From NCBI RefSeq assembly GCF_033568475.1, contig NC_133123.1, forward strand, positions 1,488,001-1,552,000: 64,000 nt of DNA, written 5' to 3'. This document shows positions 14,240-24,708 of this stretch, piece by piece. The translations under genes were made by a program, and so were the position numbers. Origin of the DNA: Henckelia pumila (Eukaryota; Streptophyta; Magnoliopsida; Lamiales; Gesneriaceae). Under the pieces are notes generated by a model. That model saw nothing but the letters and a program-made list of their open reading frames with translations, was not told where the DNA came from and searched no databases. How positions within the stretch are numbered: position 1 is the first letter of the stretch; each line of letters begins with the position of its first letter.

Positions 14240-14400
14240 CCCATTATGTTTAGTGAGTTCTCAAGAAGCCCGACCTCTGCTTTTCTTACGGCCGAGAACT
14301 GGTTGCTTTTATAGTTATTCAATAGCTCCCGGGTGTACAGCTTTCGAACGTTCCGCCAATAATCCATGTACAACAGCCGCGAATCACGAACTCGGCTCTG
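14240..14400 (-). pseudogene. Probable cytochrome P450 fragment carried by the LTR element
   Basis: The minus-strand frame contains YWRNVRKLYTRELLNN and then FSAVRKAEVGLL. This is the helix C signature of CYP71-clan P450s (usually YWRxxRKxCxxELL...MRxEEV). Only about 50 residues are recognisable, and no haem-binding region is seen. It lies upstream, in element sense, of the FMO fragment. The identification rests on one conserved block, so it is moderately sure. Confidence 0.6.
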
Positions 14401-15044
14401 TGCCAATTTGGACTAGGCCCGGGAAGCTATTTCACCCGCATCTCCTGGGGTGTCAAAACATATCGGGGCCTTGGTTTTCAAAATATACCGGGGCCTCATT
14501 TTTCCGATATTATATTTCCATTGTCCTGGATGCTCAATGATAGTCCTGTGGGCCCAATATAAACATGGGTCATCTCATTTACCCAACTAATTTGGCCGGT
14601 TCCACTGAGAAACATTACTACTCTTCCAGACGACCACCATCCACCAAGATTCTGCCTCAATCTGCCCCCTTATGACTCCAGTACGCTCCACGCCCATCCA
14701 CAAACACTTTACGATCGATTACAAAGTGCCTCAAAGCATCCGAAATCGAGTAGCCACACACCGACGTCAAATGAACAGCCACATGACACGAGAAAGTAAT
14801 TCCAACGAGCAATAGAGAATTTGAAGATGATGGGGCTGTTAAACTCGAGATTTAAACAGTAAAATTGTTCTAAAAAGCAACAAACTTGATCCAGGATGCT
14901 TGAAAGAAGCAGCCAAAAAACGATGGAAGAAGCTCCAGAAATCTGCCAGTCACGTTTCTTTTCTTTTCTAACGAGAGAAGCAAAGAAACTCTTTCTCCAT
15001 GGGTGATTTTTGAGCGGTTTTCATATCTACGCCTTAGACTCAAT

Positions 15045-15063
15045 TTCCCACAGACGGCGCCAA
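15045..15063 (-). other. Primer-binding site of the LTR element
   Basis: Reads TTGGCGCCGTCTGTGGGAA on the minus strand, immediately next to the LTR at 15064. This is a standard position and a common sequence for plant gypsy-type elements. It fixes the orientation of the element. Confidence 0.75.
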
Positions 15064-15821
15064 TGATGCGATTATCATAAAATGGGTCTTCGGGGTGGGT
15101 ACGACCCCGGGGATAAAATAGCAGCAAGCTTCCTCGCCTCGTCGTGAAGGCTATCTACACACCAGAAACAAGAAGACTCGTCAATGGGGGTGCCGAAGGG
15201 GTTCTCCGGCGTCGCCACTCCGATGCTTAAGTTAGATTTAAGATGTATGGAGTGGGCTTATTAGATTTAGAGAAATTGAGTGTGAATGTGAAGATGTATA
15301 TGAACGTAATAGAACATACCATAGCCAGGCTAAGGAACCTGGTATTTATAGGGAACTCTTGAGGAAGAGTAATGATAAATGGAATGGGTCTCCTGACAGC
15401 ATTAAAGGTGACAAGATGTTTTCCGCAATTTCTGGACAGTGCCCATGCCTTATTATTATTCTCTGTCACTTCCAGATGGTGCCCATGCTGTGGGACCCGT
15501 GTTATGATTTGACCTGGGAAGGGTCCTCTAGCCTGGATGATGGGGTGCTCAAGGCCAGGGTGCTGTACGCCAGGGTGCTGGGAGGCCAGGGTTCTCTGGC
15601 AGGCAAGGGAGGACTCCTCCTGGCAAGGCAAGGGACCTCTTGGCAAGGGAAGGTACCTCTTGGCAAGGGAAGGGAGGACACTTCTTGGCAAGGGAAGGGA
15701 AGACTCCTCTTCCCTATTTCGCTAATCTTCTCTCGCCACCAACCTAGAAACCATCTCGCGTCCGAGCTCTCGACAATTACTCGGGTTTGGTGATAACCCG
15801 GGATATTTCACCGGGGTATCA
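15064..15821 (-). repeat. LTR (5' LTR in element orientation)
   Basis: 758 bp, with TG...CA ends on both strands. It is flanked on the outside by GTAAG (15822-15826), which matches the duplication at 10866-10870, and on the inside by the primer-binding site. Confidence 0.92.
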
Positions 15822-15826
15822 GTAAG

Positions 15827-16575
15827 CAAACTTGTAGTATTGGAAGATTTGATAAAGCACGTGCATAGAAGACATGAGTTGGGAACTGGCCGGTTGGCTC
15901 CTTGCACTTCAACTTGTTGCATATTCTGCTTTTTGAAGCCAACAATCTTGCCCGAAGCCCTTCCAACATGTACGCGCTTAATCTTTCTAAAGGGTCGCCG
16001 GATACCGACACCCTTTTCTCTAATATGTCCATGAGAGCTTCAGCCGCCGAAACCGCAACATTTCGATCTGTAAAAGAGACGGTGTCTACTTCTGAAACTA
16101 TCTTGCCACAGGCAACAAGCAATTGTTTTGGGTCCATATGTTGTGCCATTTCGAGGATTCTGTTGTACCTGGTGAAAAGAGAAGGCGGTGAGATTAAGAC
16201 ATTAAACGAACCACTGTGGTCGATATCGGATTCGGGCCCAAGCAACTCGTTCCTCAGGACCCACAGAGCGTGCATCAATTTGTTTTCATCGTCAACGGCA
16301 GAAGAAGATCCATTAATTGTATTGTAATCAGACGAGAGGTTGGGATCTGTGGCATTTGAATTAGAGAATTGGGGAGAGAGATCAGGACTCATGATAGAAG
16401 AAGATGAATCAGAGACAATATTATAATCAAGTGCAGGGGTTGATTCCAGAGTGAAAAATTGTTGGGTACAAGCTTGAAATAAAATTTCAGAGCTTTGGCT
16501 TCCGCTTGAATATTCATGCTGACGGTAGAAACCATGAACGCTGGCAGATGTTTGAGATTTCTGGGAGGATTGCAT
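15827..16575 (-). pseudogene. GRAS transcription factor, N-terminal half (PAT1/SCL21 type)
   Basis: Starts at ATG 16575 with a Ser/Gln-rich, low-complexity N-terminus of ~80 residues. The first leucine-rich region follows (QLLVACGKIVSEVDT... then VSVSGDPLERLSAYMLEGL), which is diagnostic of PAT1-type GRAS proteins. The frame holds to CKEP near 15900. The expected continuation (MHVLYQI...KFAY) is in another frame, so a small indel lies at about 15885-15900, in addition to the LTR insertion at 15826. The upstream promoter side (16576 onward) looks undisturbed for ~800 bp. Because the gene is normally intronless, it is judged dead or reduced to partial products. Confidence 0.88.
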
Positions 16576-17404
16576 CTCAAGAGTACATGCAATTAATTAG
16601 TATCTACTTCGATAGAATCCAACACACTTCAGATTAAACTGATTGATTAATCACCATATCCGTACATCTTTCCAGGACACACACACAAACTAAAACAAAT
16701 TAAAACTCAAAAACATTTATCTTAAACCAAGAAATACGAGATGAAATCATAGCTTCAACTGGATATATATGTGAATTTGGACACTCAAAAACACAAACAA
16801 ATTAAGAGGTTAACGTTCTTTAATTAGTCCGGGAATAGTAGATGAGACTCAAGTTGTGTGTGTTCTTTTAATTAAAATTAAAATTAAATTAAATAAATTC
16901 AAGTTGTGTTTTATTTATAAATATTAAATAAATAATAGTAGTCGTTGCAGCGGAACGTAAACCCATTAATTATCTTGAAAGATGACCCTTGATTCGTCAC
17001 ACGAAATTATTACCAATGAGGAAATTAATTTCTTTTTGCAGCAGCAAATATGGTGTATCCTTGATGTGAATATATATCTCCTGATTACGAAAGATAAGTT
17101 GATGTTGGTTAAAAATTCGCATTAAAGAAAAAGTTTATCTAATAATTTGTATTCCAAGAAAATAACAATCATTAATGAAATAATTTTGAATTTCTCAGAT
17201 CATTGTTAAATGGGTACGTTTGATTCACAAAAGCTCCTACGAAACCTTTTAACAGATCAAGTTTATGAAAGTCAAATTTATCGATATGACTAATGAAAAA
17301 AAGTACTGTTTTTATACAAGAAAACACACGCTGTCCAAGAACGCGACGGTCCGTACAAGCCAGCTACCCCAACTTATCTCCTGTCTTTAATGTTGATTTA
17401 AGAA
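16576..17404. other. Upstream region of the GRAS gene
   Basis: AT-rich sequence between the GRAS start and the copia element. It presumably holds the old GRAS promoter. No other gene or clear repeat is seen. Confidence 0.55.
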
Positions 17405-17705
17405 AGTTAAGGATACAATAATAAGCCCAAGTCTGTTTCTGTTGAAAGGTGAATCAAATAATTCAAGCCCAAGTCTATTTCAGTCCAAAGACTCATTTGC
17501 CCATAATCGAGAAACATCTAGTGGATAGATTTTATTACGTAAGCAAAGAATATTTGTTTGTTAGTTTGTTATGATTTCTTGGCCACCTGTCGTTGGTTTA
17601 TTAGTCATAGAAATCCATAAATATAGGAGGTTGTAATTGTTTTACATATACGATGAAAATGAAATCGTTCATTATCTTTTCACATATATCGTCTTTTTTC
17701 TAACT
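17405..17705 (+). repeat. Copia 5' LTR
   Basis: 301 bp, AGTTAAGGATAC...TTCTAACT, with the primer-binding site adjoining directly. The ends are AG...CT rather than TG...CA. The other LTR is 304 bp because of a 3-bp indel. Confidence 0.88.
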
Positions 17706-18598
17706 TGGTATCAAAGAGCCATGGCGGAAGCCACACCTCCGATGGGAACACCTCCAGTGAGCCCTCTTTCTCCGCCCTTTTTTACCCAATCCTCCTCTCT
17801 CACTAATACAACTAACTTAATCATAAACCCAGCAAATCAAATAAACTCAGTCAAGTTGAGCGACGAAAATTTTCTTCTTTGGAATATCCAGATTTTTGCT
17901 GGAATTCGTGGATTGGGTTTGGATATCTATCTCCTTGATGATCCGCCTGTTCCTCCAAAGACCTCAAGCAATGACGATGGCGTTGAGACGATTAATCCAG
18001 CTTTTCTCTCTTGGTGTCGACAAGACCAACTACTGTTTTCATTTCTTCTAGCCTCTATGACAGAAGCTGTTCAATGCCAAATGATTGGTTGCTTGACATC
18101 AACACAACTATGGCAGAGAGTTACTTCTATTTTTGCTACAAGATCAAGAGCCAAGGTAATGCAATACAAGCTTCAGCTTCAAACTCTAAAAAAGGGGGGA
18201 TCTTAGTATGAAGGATTATCTAGGGAAAATGAAGAACCTTATGGATATTTTGGCCGCATGTGGTCATTCTATTTCAGAAGAAGGTCAGATTCTCTATATC
18301 ATGGGTGGTGTCGGTCTTGAATATGATTCAGTAGTAGTCCATGTTACCTCCCGAGTCGATTCTGTGACGCCCGGGGCTGAAGAGGCAGGGAGTGATCGCC
18401 GGTGCCAAGAGGTTGCACGGACAATGAGCGGCTCCTGGTAGGCTTCTAGGCGGAGGAAGACATGAATGAACCGATCCTGTGCCGGAATGAGAGGGGATTC
18501 TGAGACTGTGTAGGTATGGGACTACATAGTTGAGGAGGGCTTAAAAGATTTCATATGTACTGCTCATATCAAGAAGGTGCATCTTCTTTTCAGAAGCT

Positions 18599-18676
18599 CA
18601 TCACATAAGAACTCCAAAGTTAAGCGTGCTTGACTTGGGGCAATTATAGGATGGGTGACCCCCCTGGGAAGTTTTC
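18599..18676 (+). repeat. 5S rRNA-derived block in Cassandra LTR (forward)
   Basis: Reads AGAACTCCAAAGTTAAGCGT followed by GCTTG...AGGATGGGTGACC and CTGGGAAG. This corresponds to the second half of plant 5S rRNA, including the box A and intermediate element of its internal polymerase III promoter. It is not a working 5S gene: the 5' half and the box C/terminator context are absent or altered. Confidence 0.85.
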
Positions 18677-19208
18677 CAGGGTGCGTGTGAGTGAGGACAT
18701 AAGCACGCTGAAAAGACCCGTCTTGATACAGTGGGTCGTTACAAATGGTATCAAAGCCGACCTCTCTTAGTACGGTATGGTTCGGGGACGAACCAAGCGG
18801 AAGCTGGTGGGCATGTTCACCCATCCTATAATTGCCCCAAGTCAAGCACGCTTAACTTTGGAGTTCTTATGTGATGAGCTTCTGAAAAGAAGATGCACCT
18901 TCTTAATATGAGTGTACATATCAAATCTTTTGTACCTCTCATTCCGGTGTGGGATCGGTTCATTCATGTCACCCGTCGCCCATTCTTTGGTGGGGTTTCC
19001 ATCTTTCAGGTATTAACCACCCATATTGCGGACCATGTACCGCCCTAGGACTTTTTTGGCTCCGGGTGTCACATGCCCACCAGCTTCCGCTTGGTTCGTC
19101 CCCGAACCACACCGTACTGGGAGAGGCCAGGCTCTGATACCATTTGTAACGCCCCACTGTATCAAGACGTGTCTTTTCAGCGTGCTTATGTCCTCACTCA
19201 CACGCACC

Positions 19209-19289
19209 CTGGAAAATTTCCCAGGGGGTCACCCATCCTATAATTTCCCCAAGTCAAGCACGCTTAACTTTGGAGTTCTTATGTGATGA
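19209..19289 (-). repeat. 5S rRNA-derived block in Cassandra LTR (reverse)
   Basis: The reverse complement of the same 5S-like segment (GGTCACCCATCCTATA... then CAAGCACGCTTAACTTTGGA). A third, shorter copy lies at 18817-18878, also reverse. Confidence 0.82.
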
Positions 19290-22200
19290 GCTCCCGAAAA
19301 GAAGATGCACCTTCTTAATATGAGTGTACATATCAAATCTTTTGTACCTCTCATTCCGGTGTGGGATCGGTTCATTCATGTCACCCGTCGCCCATTCTTT
19401 GGTGGGGTTTCCATCTTTCAGGTATTAACCACCCATATTGCGGACCATGTACCGCCCTAGGACTTTTTTGGCTCCGGGTGTCACAGATTCACTCACTGTT
19501 TCTGATATAGGTGCTCTTTTGATGGCTCATGAAGGAAGAATAGAGTCGTTCTCACTTAATACTGCTAAACCCACTCCATCGATGAATGCTGCGATTTTTC
19601 CTTCTCAGAAGAAATCTGAGTTTTCTTCCAATACTTCTCAATCCTTTCACCGTGGCAGGGGTCGAGCTAGACATTCTCGAGGCAGAGGTCGAGGCTGGCA
19701 CTACTCCTCGGGTCGACCTGTGTGTCAAATCTGTGGTTACACTGGCATGTTGCTGAAAAATGTCACTATAGGTTTGATAAAGACTTTATGCCATTCCATA
19801 GGCAGAATGGAGTCCCTTCCTCACACCAATCTGATGGTTATCATTCAAATGGACAAAATCAGCAACGAACACAGTACCCTGTTGCAGCCTTAGCATCAAC
19901 AACAAGAGGCTCCTCAGCCGAACATTGGTGGTATCCTGATTCTGGGGCTTCACACCATGTTACAAATGATATTGGTAATCTTTCAATTGGCTCTGAGTAT
20001 ACTGGGCATGGTAAGATTCACATGGGAAATGGTGAAGGTCTGTCTATCTCTCATATTGGTCATTCTAATTTTTTATCTTCCTCGCGATCGTTTTTATTAA
20101 AAAATTTGTTGAGAGTTCCAAAAATAACCAAGAATCTTTTAAGTGTCAGCAAGTTTGCCCAAGACAATAAAGTTTTCTTTGAATTTCATCCTACATTTTG
20201 TTTTGTGAAGGATCTAGTCACAAATGAAGTTCTTCTCAAAGGGATTTTACATGATGGTTTATACAAATTCAGCTTAGGAAAGCCATCCTCTGTCCCTGAC
20301 TCTTCAGCAACGTGTCTCCATCTCAGCTCATCTTCAAAAAATTCTTCAACGGATTCAAGCAGTCTCAGTCAGTTTTCTCCTCGAACAAACATGTCTTCTA
20401 ATCCTCTAAATAGTTGGCATCTTAGATTAGGACATCCTAGCATGGCTGTTTTCAGGCAGATTCTAATGCAATGTAATGTTTTTATTCCAAGAAATGAAAA
20501 GTTAGATTTTTGTTCTGCTTGTCCAATGGGAAAAAGTCATGCACTTCCTTTTCCTTCATCTTCAACAATATTTTCAGAACCACTTGAATTAATTTACTCC
20601 GATATATGGGGACCATCTCATGAACAATCTCGCAATGAGTTTCGTTATTATGTAAGCTTTGTTGATGCTTATAGTCGATATACATGGATATATTTTCTTA
20701 AACTTAAGTCAGAAGTGAGTCAAGTATTTTCTCAGTTCAAGTCTCATGTTGAAACTCAGTTTAACAAAAAAATTCGAACTCTACAAACAGATTTTGGGGG
20801 TGAATTTAGATGTCTATCACCCTTTCTTCAAAATCATGGGATAAGTCATCGTTTTTCATGTCCTCATACATCCAAACAAAATGGTGTCGTCGAACGTAAA
20901 CATCGTCATATTGTCGAAATGGGGCTTACACTTTTATCTCACGCCTCTATGCCCCTACGTTTTTTGGAGGATGCATTTTCCACTGCTACTCATCTCATAA
21001 ATTTATTGCCCACATCTTCTCTTTATGGGAATATTCCACTCACAAAATTATGTCACAAAAATCCTGATTATAGTTCTTTAAGAGTTTTTGGATGCTTATG
21101 TTTTTCTTGCTTGCGTCCATATAATCGTTATAAGCTTGAGTTTAGGTCTACTCCATGTACTTTCTTAGGTTACAACACTCAACATAAAGGGTACAAGTGC
21201 ATTAGTTCCAGTGGTAGAATCTATGTCTCAAGACATGTTACTTTTAATGAGACTGCATTTCCATTTGCTTCTTTAAATCAAAATCAGTCCCTTTCTTTAT
21301 CAAATAAATGTCCAGAATCCACTACTTTATTTCTTTCTCAAACTCCTGGTCTGCAAACTTGTTTTTTTTTATCCTTGTCGAACTACTTCTGCTTCTAATC
21401 CTTCTTCAACTTCTTCGAGTTCTTTACATATTCCAGATGAATCTCCTGTTTCTCATGAAGAAGATAGATCTCTCCATTCTCCTATGAACACTCACCATAT
21501 GGTAACTAGGGCCAAGGAAGGGATTTTTAAGCCATGAGTTTTTTGGGCCTCATTTTCTTCACTGCATGAACCGAAAAATGTTAAAGAGGCTCAACAACAT
21601 TCAGAATGGATTGATGCCATGAAATCTGAGTATGATGCTCTCATTCAAAACAACACATGGTCTTTGGTTCCAGCCCCGACTGATACTTCCATCATTGGGT
21701 GTAAATGGGTCTTCAAACTCAAGACAAACCCCGATGGGTCCGTTGCTCGGCACAAAGCCAGATTAGTTGCAAAGGGTTACTCCCAAACTCCAGGCTTAGA
21801 TAATCAAGAAACATTCAGTCCAGTTGTTAAACCAACAACTATTCGGATTGTGCTAACTCTGGCTGTTTCTTGTGGGTGGTTTATCAAGCAATTAGATGTG
21901 AATAATGCCTTTTTAAATGGGACCCTTACTGAAGTAGTATTCATGCAGCAGCCACCTGGTTTCGAAATTCAAAATGGTGATATTCCTCTTGTATGTCGGT
22001 TACACAAAGCTATTTATGGCCTCAAACAAGCACCACGTGCTTGGTTTGATAAATTAAAAACTGCTCTTCAGCTTATGGGCTTTATCACATCACGTGCTGA
22101 CTCTTCCTTGTTTATTAAAATTAGTTCAACTACTGTTGTTTATATTCTTGTTTATGTGGATGACATAGTCATAACAGGGAATGATCAAGCTCATATTCAG

Positions 22201-23120
22201 CAGATTACTTGTGATTTGGACACTCAGTTTTCTCTAAAAGATCTTGGAGATTTGTCTTTCTTTCTGGGCATTGAGGTAAAGAGGTATTCCGATCCTTCAT
22301 TGTTTCTTTTTCAATCCAAATATGCTCAAGATCTGCTCTTAAAAACTAAGATGCACCAAGCTAATCCTCTACCGACACCTATGTCCACGGGTGTTAAACT
22401 TTCGATAAAAGATGGAGATCCTTTTGAAGATGTAACTCTGTATCGAAGTACTGTTGGTGCATTACAATATTTGTGTATCACGCGTCCAGACATTGCTTAC
22501 AGCGTAAATAGAGTCTGCCAATTTATGCATAATCTTTTACTCACACATTGGAAGGCTATGAAGCGAATTCTTCGATATATCAAAGGCACGCTGCACTTTG
22601 GCATTCATCTCCGTGCTTCTTCTTGCCTTTCACTTTCTGGATATTGTGATGCAGATTGGGGAAATGATCCCGACGATCGACGCTCAACTTCTGGTTTTTG
22701 CTGGTTTCTCAGTAATTCCCCAATATCTTGGAGCTCAAAGAAACAGAATGTAGTTTCTCGGTCAAGTACTGAAGCGGAATATCGAAGCTTGGCTAATGCA
22801 GCCTCTGAATTATTGTGGATTCAATCTTTGTTACAGGAACTTCACATCTCACAGCAGAAAGTTCCTGTTATCTGGTGTGATAACATGAGCACTATTGCTC
22901 TAAGTGCAAATCCAGTTCTTCATTCTAGAACTAAACATCTGGAGTTGGATCTTCATTTTGTTCGAGAAAAGGTTTTGTCGAAGCTCCTTAGTGTTCAATA
23001 TGTGCCCTCATTTGATCAAATTGGGGATATTCTTACTAAACCATTGACTGCTTCTGCATTTCTAAGATTACGTAACAAGCTAAGTGTTGTTCTTCAACCC
23101 TCACTCAGCTTGAGGGGGCA

Positions 23121-23424
23121 AGTTAAGGATACAATAATAAGCCCAAGTCTGTTTCAGTTGAAAGGTGAATCAAGAAATAATTCAAGCCCAAGTCTATTTC
23201 AGTCCAAAGACTCATCTGCCCATAATCGAGAAACATCTAGTGGATAGATTTTATTACGTAAGCAAAGAATATTTGTTTGTTAGTTTGTTTGGATTTCTTG
23301 GCCACCAGTCGTTGGTTAATTAGTCATAGAAATCCATAAATATAGGAGGTTGTAATTGTTTTACGTATATGATGAAAATGAAATCGTTCATTATCTTTTC
23401 ACATATATCGTCTTTTTTCTAACT
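23121..23424 (+). repeat. Copia 3' LTR
   Basis: 304 bp, preceded by the polypurine tract at 23111-23120. The flanking 5 bp on the two sides of the element (AAGAA left, TTGAT right) do not match, so no target duplication is visible. Confidence 0.88.
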
Positions 23425-23430
23425 TTGATC

Positions 23431-23665
23431 ATTTAGCTTTTAAAATTTTGGTTTTGGTGTACTAACATTTAATTTTTGGGTATTTTGATCCAATTGCTTA
23501 CATACATGATAGCTTAATTCACATGTATCAGTATTTTTCGATGCGACTTCGTCACTTTTTTTCGGTGTCACGTCAGTATTTTATGGGATCACGTTAGCAA
23601 AATAGTCGAATATCAAGGTTTAATGTATCCAAACCAAAATTTAAAAAGTTAATGAACCAAAAACT
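23431..23665. repeat. MITE-like inverted-repeat element
   Basis: The left side (AAAATTTTGGTTTTGGTGTA) and right side (ATCCAAACCAAAATTTAAAA) are imperfect reverse complements. The interior has TTTTGATCCAATTG and CACGTCAG-type motifs. A diverged relative lies at 36000-36260. Ends are approximate. Confidence 0.5.
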
Positions 23666-24554
23666 ATTTTTTTTAAGAAAAAAACTGTAATACTGCTATA
23701 AACGTAAGGTTTTGATGAGGAGCGTTCAAAGTAAGTTTTAACAATAAATATTCTAACCAATGTATAACATTAATAAAAATGTTTAAAAATACCTGGTGAT
23801 CAAATTAACCGAATAGAAGTAATTAATTAGATAATATTTTCTAACATATAGACAGTAGATGCAATAAATATTCCGGCAAAGCAAGAAAAGAATGTTACCA
23901 ACTGTAGGGTGAAGCAGGCCCGTTGGATCCTTATCATACATGGGGTAGTGTGAACCCCCGGACGTTATATAAGATAATTTCGCTCGGTGTAACATACAAT
24001 CTTCTACAAATTAGTTTCAGATCGGACAACTAGATATATGATATGTAGTTTCTACTCTAGAGATTAGAGAATGATATATGGTACAACGCATTCCATAAAT
24101 TTAGATGAATTTTACATAGTTACTTCTGGAAAAATTAATATTTAATGAAATTGAAAAAAAAAAACCTAATCTGCATTTCTTGAGTTGAATTTATTAGTTG
24201 AATATGAGGGAGGAGGAAATAAACACAACTGAGAAGCTTCAAGAGATGGATCGATAACATATATATATATATAAAGCTTCAAGAGGAAATAAACACAACT
24301 GAGAAGCATATATGTATATATTTATATCTATAGAGAGAGTGGGAAAGAGGGAAATTTCTGCGTGCATGGGAGGAGCCGAAAGAGAAGGTGTGACACAGTT
24401 GATATATGCAGCCCAATTAATTAATATGATGAGACTTACTCATATACTTCCAGGAAGTTGCATGGAAATTTACCCATCAAACTGTGCTGCCCCGGATATT
24501 TATTATTGGGATCCAACTATTAATCTCTATCTTCACCAACAAGTCGATTGTTTG

Positions 24555-24708
24555 AATTTGTATGTATTTTCCTACGTGTTTTAGAAGAATATTTCATCTG
24601 TGAAAATTATATATGTTGAACATGCTAGCAAACAATTTGTATGTATTTTCCTACGCGTTTTAGAAGAATATTTCATCTGTGAAAATTATATATGTTGAAC
24701 ATGCTAGC
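24555..24708. repeat. Recent 75-bp tandem duplication
   Basis: 24555-24629 and 24634-24708 are identical except for about one base. The unit begins AATTTGTATGTATTTTCCTA and ends CATGCTAGC. Such identity implies a recent event. Confidence 0.9.

Larger units (their letters stand above)
10871..15821 (-). mobile_element. Non-autonomous LTR element inside the GRAS gene, carrying host gene fragments
   Basis: A 4.95-kb LTR element flanked by a perfect 5-bp target duplication GTAAG (10866-10870 and 15822-15826). Its LTRs are at 10871-11719 and 15064-15821, both with TG...CA ends. A primer-binding site reading TTGGCGCCGTCTGTGGGAA on the minus strand adjoins the right LTR. The element therefore runs on the minus strand, the same way as the GRAS gene. 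That primer site is common in plant Ty3/gypsy elements of the Tat branch. No gag, protease, reverse transcriptase or integrase is recognisable, so it is a LARD-like, non-autonomous fossil. The interior holds a minisatellite and pieces of host genes. By eye the LTRs differ at about 11 of 758 aligned bases (~1.5 percent), so insertion roughly 0.5-1 million years ago is inferred with usual plant rates. Confidence 0.9.
18363..19485. mobile_element. Cassandra TRIM composite nested in the copia gag, with inverted LTRs
   Basis: Begins TGTGACGCCCGG and ends CCGGGTGTCACA, with a 5-bp duplication GATTC at 18358-18362 and 19486-19490. It lies exactly inside a copia gag codon run. It contains three LTR copies: one forward (18363-18743), and two reverse (18816-19073, incomplete, and 19145-19485). 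Two Met-type primer sites (near 18744-18758 on + and 19130-19144 on -) are each next to the same ~70-bp spacer with GGTTCGGGGACGAACC. Each LTR contains a 5S rRNA-derived block, which defines the Cassandra family. The family has no genes and depends on other elements. The first ~110 bases of the forward LTR differ from the reverse copies, so the composite joins two variants. It is younger than its copia host. Confidence 0.85.
17405..23424 (+). mobile_element. Ty1/copia LTR retrotransposon, broken
   Basis: A 6.0-kb element with LTRs at 17405-17705 and 23121-23424. A Met-tRNA-type primer site (TGGTATCAAAGAGCC) starts at 17706 and a purine tract (GAGGGGGCA) lies just before the right LTR. Parts in order: gag from ATG 17720, with a UBN2-type capsid region and a zinc-knuckle-like motif near 19722; protease (WWYPDSGASHHV, ~19925); integrase with its pre-integrase HLRLGHPS segment (~20410) and core (~20590-21100); reverse transcriptase (~21620-22350, with YVDDIVITGND); and RNase H (~22640-22810, with SSTEAEYR). 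The order protease-integrase-RT defines copia. It is a fossil: gag is split by a nested Cassandra element and there are several further interruptions. The LTRs differ at about 8 of 301 bases (~2.7 percent), suggesting ~1-2 million years. Confidence 0.93.

Noticed and set aside
15885-15926. Possible intron explaining the frame change in the GRAS N-terminal half
   Set aside because: The correct-frame continuation overlaps the old frame within a few bases, leaving no room for an intron, and GRAS genes of this type are normally intronless. A small indel is simpler.
18599-19289. Possible 5S rRNA genes
   Set aside because: Only the second half of 5S is present, it is embedded in LTRs with TGT...ACA ends, and primer-binding sites adjoin. 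It is a Cassandra TRIM.
24312-24584. 90-codon open frame on the + strand
   Set aside because: No family resemblance, overlaps repeat-duplicated sequence and lacks splice or codon-use signs of a gene.
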